From: an archaeon
GTDB taxonomy: Archaea > Thermoproteota > Bathyarchaeia > TCS64
Length of the DNA: 24,960 bases
Direction: 5' to 3'
Assembly (NCBI GenBank): GCA_020444005.1
Contig: JAHLLU010000003.1
Coordinates: 1-24,960, forward strand
Position 1 is the first letter of the stretch; each line of letters opens with the position of its first letter. A model generated the notes under the pieces. The model had not been told where the DNA came from. It saw only the letters and a list, made by a program, of their open reading frames with translations, and did no database searches. The position numbers were made by a program, and so were the translations under genes. Positions 22,673-24,960 of the stretch are shown here, piece by piece.

Positions 22673-23920
22673 GTGGGCGAGAAGACACCAATCAAAACAT
22701 CATTCTTCTACGGATGGATAATAGTAGTCGTAGCTGGGCTAGCCGCCTACTTCAGCGGACCCGGACAAACATACACAGTCAGCGTATACATTGACAGCTA
22801 CATCAACGAGTTCGGGTGGAGCAGAACAACAGTCTCCAGCATGTACAGCATGGGAACCTTCGCAGCAGGTATGCTAATGGGAGTAGTTGGAAAGCTTCTA
22901 GACAAGTATGGCCACAGAAAGATAGCGACACTCATCGCCATCGGATTCGGCGGAGCACTACTTTTCATAAGCACAGTCAGAACAGTGCCGATGCTTCTAG
23001 CCGGATTCTTCCTTATACGATTAATGGGCCAAGGAAGCATGGGATTAATCAGCGGAACACTAGTACCCCAATGGTTCATCAAACGCAAAGGCAGAGCCAT
23101 GAGCCTAGTAAGCGTCTTCGGAGCCATGAGCATGGCAACATTCCCAGCCATGAACATCTGGCTAATACAACGATTCGGATGGCAGAACGGATGGAGAACA
23201 TGGATGATAGTCGCTTGGCTAGTCGTAGCACCCATGTTCTACTTTTTCATCAGAAATAGACCAGAAGATGTGGGTCTTTATCCTGATAATGAGGTACCAG
23301 TCGAAGAAACAGGAGAAGTAACAATAATTGAGGAGAAAGCTTGGACGTTACAGGAAGCTTTGCGGACCAGAAGCTTCTGGCTCGTCAACTATGTCACCGT
23401 CATACCATCAGCCATAATCACAGGCTGCGTTTTCCACCAAATATCCATACTTGGACAATCAGGGTTATCCCCTGAGACAGCAGCATTAATCAGCACATTA
23501 ACCAGCGTGATAAACCTACCAATCGCCCTCTTAGCAGGAGGACTAGCAGACAGATACCCGTTAAGATATTTGATGTCAATAAACCAAGCCTTACTGTTGG
23601 CCATGGTAGCAGCATTATACTATGCCGATTCATTGACTCTTGTTATTGTCTATGGTGCATTCATGGGCATAATGATGGGCATGCAAGCCATAGTACGAGG
23701 TGTGGTCTGGCCAGAATACTTTGGTAGAAGACACCTGAGCACCATCAGGGGGGTTAACATGATGGCCGGCGTAATAGGCTCAGCCCTCGGACCACTACCC
23801 TACGGATATGCCTATGACCTATTTGGAGGTTACTCAGAGGTGCTTCTAGCATCAATGATATTCCCCCTCCTAGGGATACTCTTCGGATTCCTCGCGAAAA
23901 AACCAGAAAAGATGGATTAA
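22673..23920 (+). CDS. Major facilitator superfamily transporter, OFA/monocarboxylate type
   Basis: This membrane transporter of about 415 residues has a hydrophobicity pattern of 12 segments. The start FFYGWIIVVVAGLAAYFSGPG and the later FGWSRTTVSSMYSMGT are characteristic of the oxalate:formate antiporter/monocarboxylate branch, and GKLLDKYGHRK is the MFS motif A loop between helices 2 and 3. A charged central loop (about PEDVGLYPDNEVPVEETGE) separates the halves. Start: the frame opens at TTG 22637, but GTG 22673 has GGGGA 6 bases upstream and suits the promoter. The substrate is unknown; an organic acid is likely. It converges with the nitroreductase gene, and the two stop codons overlap. 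Confidence 0.88.
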   Translation: MGEKTPIKTSFFYGWIIVVVAGLAAYFSGPGQTYTVSVYIDSYINEFGWSRTTVSSMYSMGTFAAGMLMGVVGKLLDKYGHRKIATLIAIGFGGALLFISTVRTVPMLLAGFFLIRLMGQGSMGLISGTLVPQWFIKRKGRAMSLVSVFGAMSMATFPAMNIWLIQRFGWQNGWRTWMIVAWLVVAPMFYFFIRNRPEDVGLYPDNEVPVEETGEVTIIEEKAWTLQEALRTRSFWLVNYVTVIPSAIITGCVFHQISILGQSGLSPETAALISTLTSVINLPIALLAGGLADRYPLRYLMSINQALLLAMVAALYYADSLTLVIVYGAFMGIMMGMQAIVRGVVWPEYFGRRHLSTIRGVNMMAGVIGSALGPLPYGYAYDLFGGYSEVLLASMIFPLLGILFGFLAKKPEKMD

Positions 23921-24474
23921 ATCCATTTTACAACTGGCGGCTTCTTAACAGGCATCTCAGGAGCCTTATCAGGATAACCAAGAATAACGGGGCCATAGAT
24001 TTTCTCGCCTTCACCAAGCTCCAAAGCCTCCACGATCTCAGGGTTATCAAGAACCTGAGCACCAAAATAGAGATAACAACTTCCCAAGCCTAGGCTTGTA
24101 GCCGCGAGCATCATATTCTCGGTAACCATGGCACTATCAATTGGCCCTTGTCCTATCACGAATACTACACAGGGAGCCTCATAGTATACTGGGTCTTTCA
24201 TCTCTCCATAGTGTTTAACGGACTCATAGTGTTCTGGATTGTTCTTCTTGATGTTATCAAACACCTTTTTCCAGTTAGCATAAGCAGTCTCGTAGAGCTT
24301 ACCACGCATTACGGGATCAGTGACGACCACAAAACGCCAAGCCTGACGGTTATTCCCAGTGGGAGCATAGTTACCAGCCTCGATAACCTGTTGAATTAAT
24401 TCCTGTGGTACTGGATCAGCTTTGTATGATCTAACACTTCGCCTATTCTTGATGTTCTCTAAAACCGGGTTCAT
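23917..24474 (-). CDS. Nitroreductase-family FMN flavoprotein
   Basis: This 185-residue protein has the family pattern: NIKNRRSVRSYKADPVP at the N-terminus (phosphate-binding Arg pair), APTGNNRQAWRFVVV, then MMLAATSLGLGSCYLYF and the C-terminal GPVILGYPDKAPE. Members reduce nitro compounds, quinones or enones with NAD(P)H or F420H2; the substrate here is unknown. It follows FdhD by about 30 bp on the same strand and may be co-transcribed. Its TAA overlaps the stop of the convergent transporter gene. Confidence 0.88.
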   Translation of the reverse strand: MNPVLENIKNRRSVRSYKADPVPQELIQQVIEAGNYAPTGNNRQAWRFVVVTDPVMRGKLYETAYANWKKVFDNIKKNNPEHYESVKHYGEMKDPVYYEAPCVVFVIGQGPIDSAMVTENMMLAATSLGLGSCYLYFGAQVLDNPEIVEALELGEGEKIYGPVILGYPDKAPEMPVKKPPVVKWI

Positions 24475-24505
24475 ACACTAGAGAAGCATTACAATGTTAA
24501 GAAAT

Positions 24506-24960
24506 CTACGAGGAGATACGGCTAAACCCAGAGTATACATTAAACCGTTCCCCACGGACAAACCCAATTAACGTCATACCAGAAGCCTGAGCAATACATA
24601 CACCACTACACATAGGCGCCGAGACACTGCACATCACAGGAAAACCAGCAAAAGCCGCCTTCAAAACCATCTCACCGCTAAGCCTACCACTAGTCACAAG
24701 TATCGACTCACCTAGATCAAACCCATCATTCAAGGCAAGTCCAACAACCTTATCCAAGGCATTAAACCGCCCAACATCCTCAGCAAAAACATATCCCAAA
24801 TCACTGTGATGGATTAAAGCCGAGTGTGTCCCCCCTGTTTGATTAAAAACATTGCAGGAATCATTGAGAAGCTTCATAGATTGAAAAATTTGGTCAGATG
24901 TAATGAAATCGAGGCCCTCGTTCCAATCTAATTCTATTTCCTCATCCCGTGATGTGCCTT
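24506..24960 (-). CDS. fdhD: FdhD, formate dehydrogenase accessory sulfurtransferase, partial (5' end outside window)
   Basis: About 150 C-terminal residues are visible; the frame stays open from an internal ATG at 24877 to the right window edge, so the N-terminal part is missing. FdhD signatures are TGGTHSA, EDVGRFNALDKVVG, TSGRLSGEMVLKAAFAG and VSAPMCSGVCIAQASG. FdhD transfers sulfur from IscS-type cysteine desulfurases to the molybdenum or tungsten cofactor of formate dehydrogenases. The sulfur-carrying CxxC loop of the family lies upstream of this part and is outside the window, so it cannot be checked. It implies a formate dehydrogenase or related molybdo/tungsto-enzyme in the genome. 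Confidence 0.9.
   Translation of the reverse strand, partial: GTSRDEEIELDWNEGLDFITSDQIFQSMKLLNDSCNVFNQTGGTHSALIHHSDLGYVFAEDVGRFNALDKVVGLALNDGFDLGESILVTSGRLSGEMVLKAAFAGFPVMCSVSAPMCSGVCIAQASGMTLIGFVRGERFNVYSGFSRISS

Noticed and set aside
1..24960. CRISPR arrays, tRNA or rRNA genes, transposases, attachment sites
   Set aside because: No regularly spaced direct repeats, cloverleaf-like sequences, rRNA-like stretches or transposase motifs were seen.

Overview
The window comes from an archaeon. It carries an A-type (V/A) ATP synthase operon, archaeal TATA boxes about 26-32 bp upstream of start codons, several apparently leaderless genes, and a luciferase-like oxidoreductase of the kind that usually uses F420. 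The lineage cannot be fixed from sequence reading alone. I see no rRNA, tRNA, CRISPR array or insertion sequence.

Layout. 1-5316 (minus): ATP synthase operon in the order F-H-E-A-B-D-C, with C cut by the window edge. 5317-6940: a gene-poor gap with a C-rich hairpin, a small PD-(D/E)XK-like protein, a RimJ/RimL-type acetyltransferase and a small membrane protein. 6993-9302 (minus): a membrane-anchored decaheme c-type cytochrome with a collagen-like Gly-X-Y stalk. 9509-16976 (minus): the membrane arm of a complex I-like machine, with J split in two, K, and four antiporter-like subunits. 17218-21038 (plus): its A, B, C, D, H and I subunits, transcribed divergently from a shared promoter region. 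21105-24960: a HycI-type hydrogenase maturation protease, an LLM-class oxidoreductase, an MFS transporter, a nitroreductase and the C-terminal part of FdhD.

Main result. The complex I-like cluster is not an ordinary NADH or F420H2 dehydrogenase. Its NuoD-like subunit has both cysteine pairs that bind the NiFe centre (C66GIC69 and DPC358FSC361TDR). Its NuoB-like subunit has the hydrogenase-type CxxC in place of complex I's adjacent CysCys. A HycI-like protease lies just downstream. It therefore reads as a group 4 [NiFe] hydrogenase built on a full Fpo/complex I-type membrane arm (A, H, J1, J2, K and four antiporter-like subunits). No NuoE/F/G or FpoF/O gene is present, so ferredoxin is the simplest electron partner (inference).

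How the genes may work together (inference). The hydrogenase would couple cytoplasmic electron transfer to ion pumping, and the neighbouring ATP synthase would use the gradient. The decaheme cytochrome suggests a route to extracellular electron acceptors, but no protein linking it to the membrane electron pool is visible here. FdhD hints at a formate dehydrogenase elsewhere.
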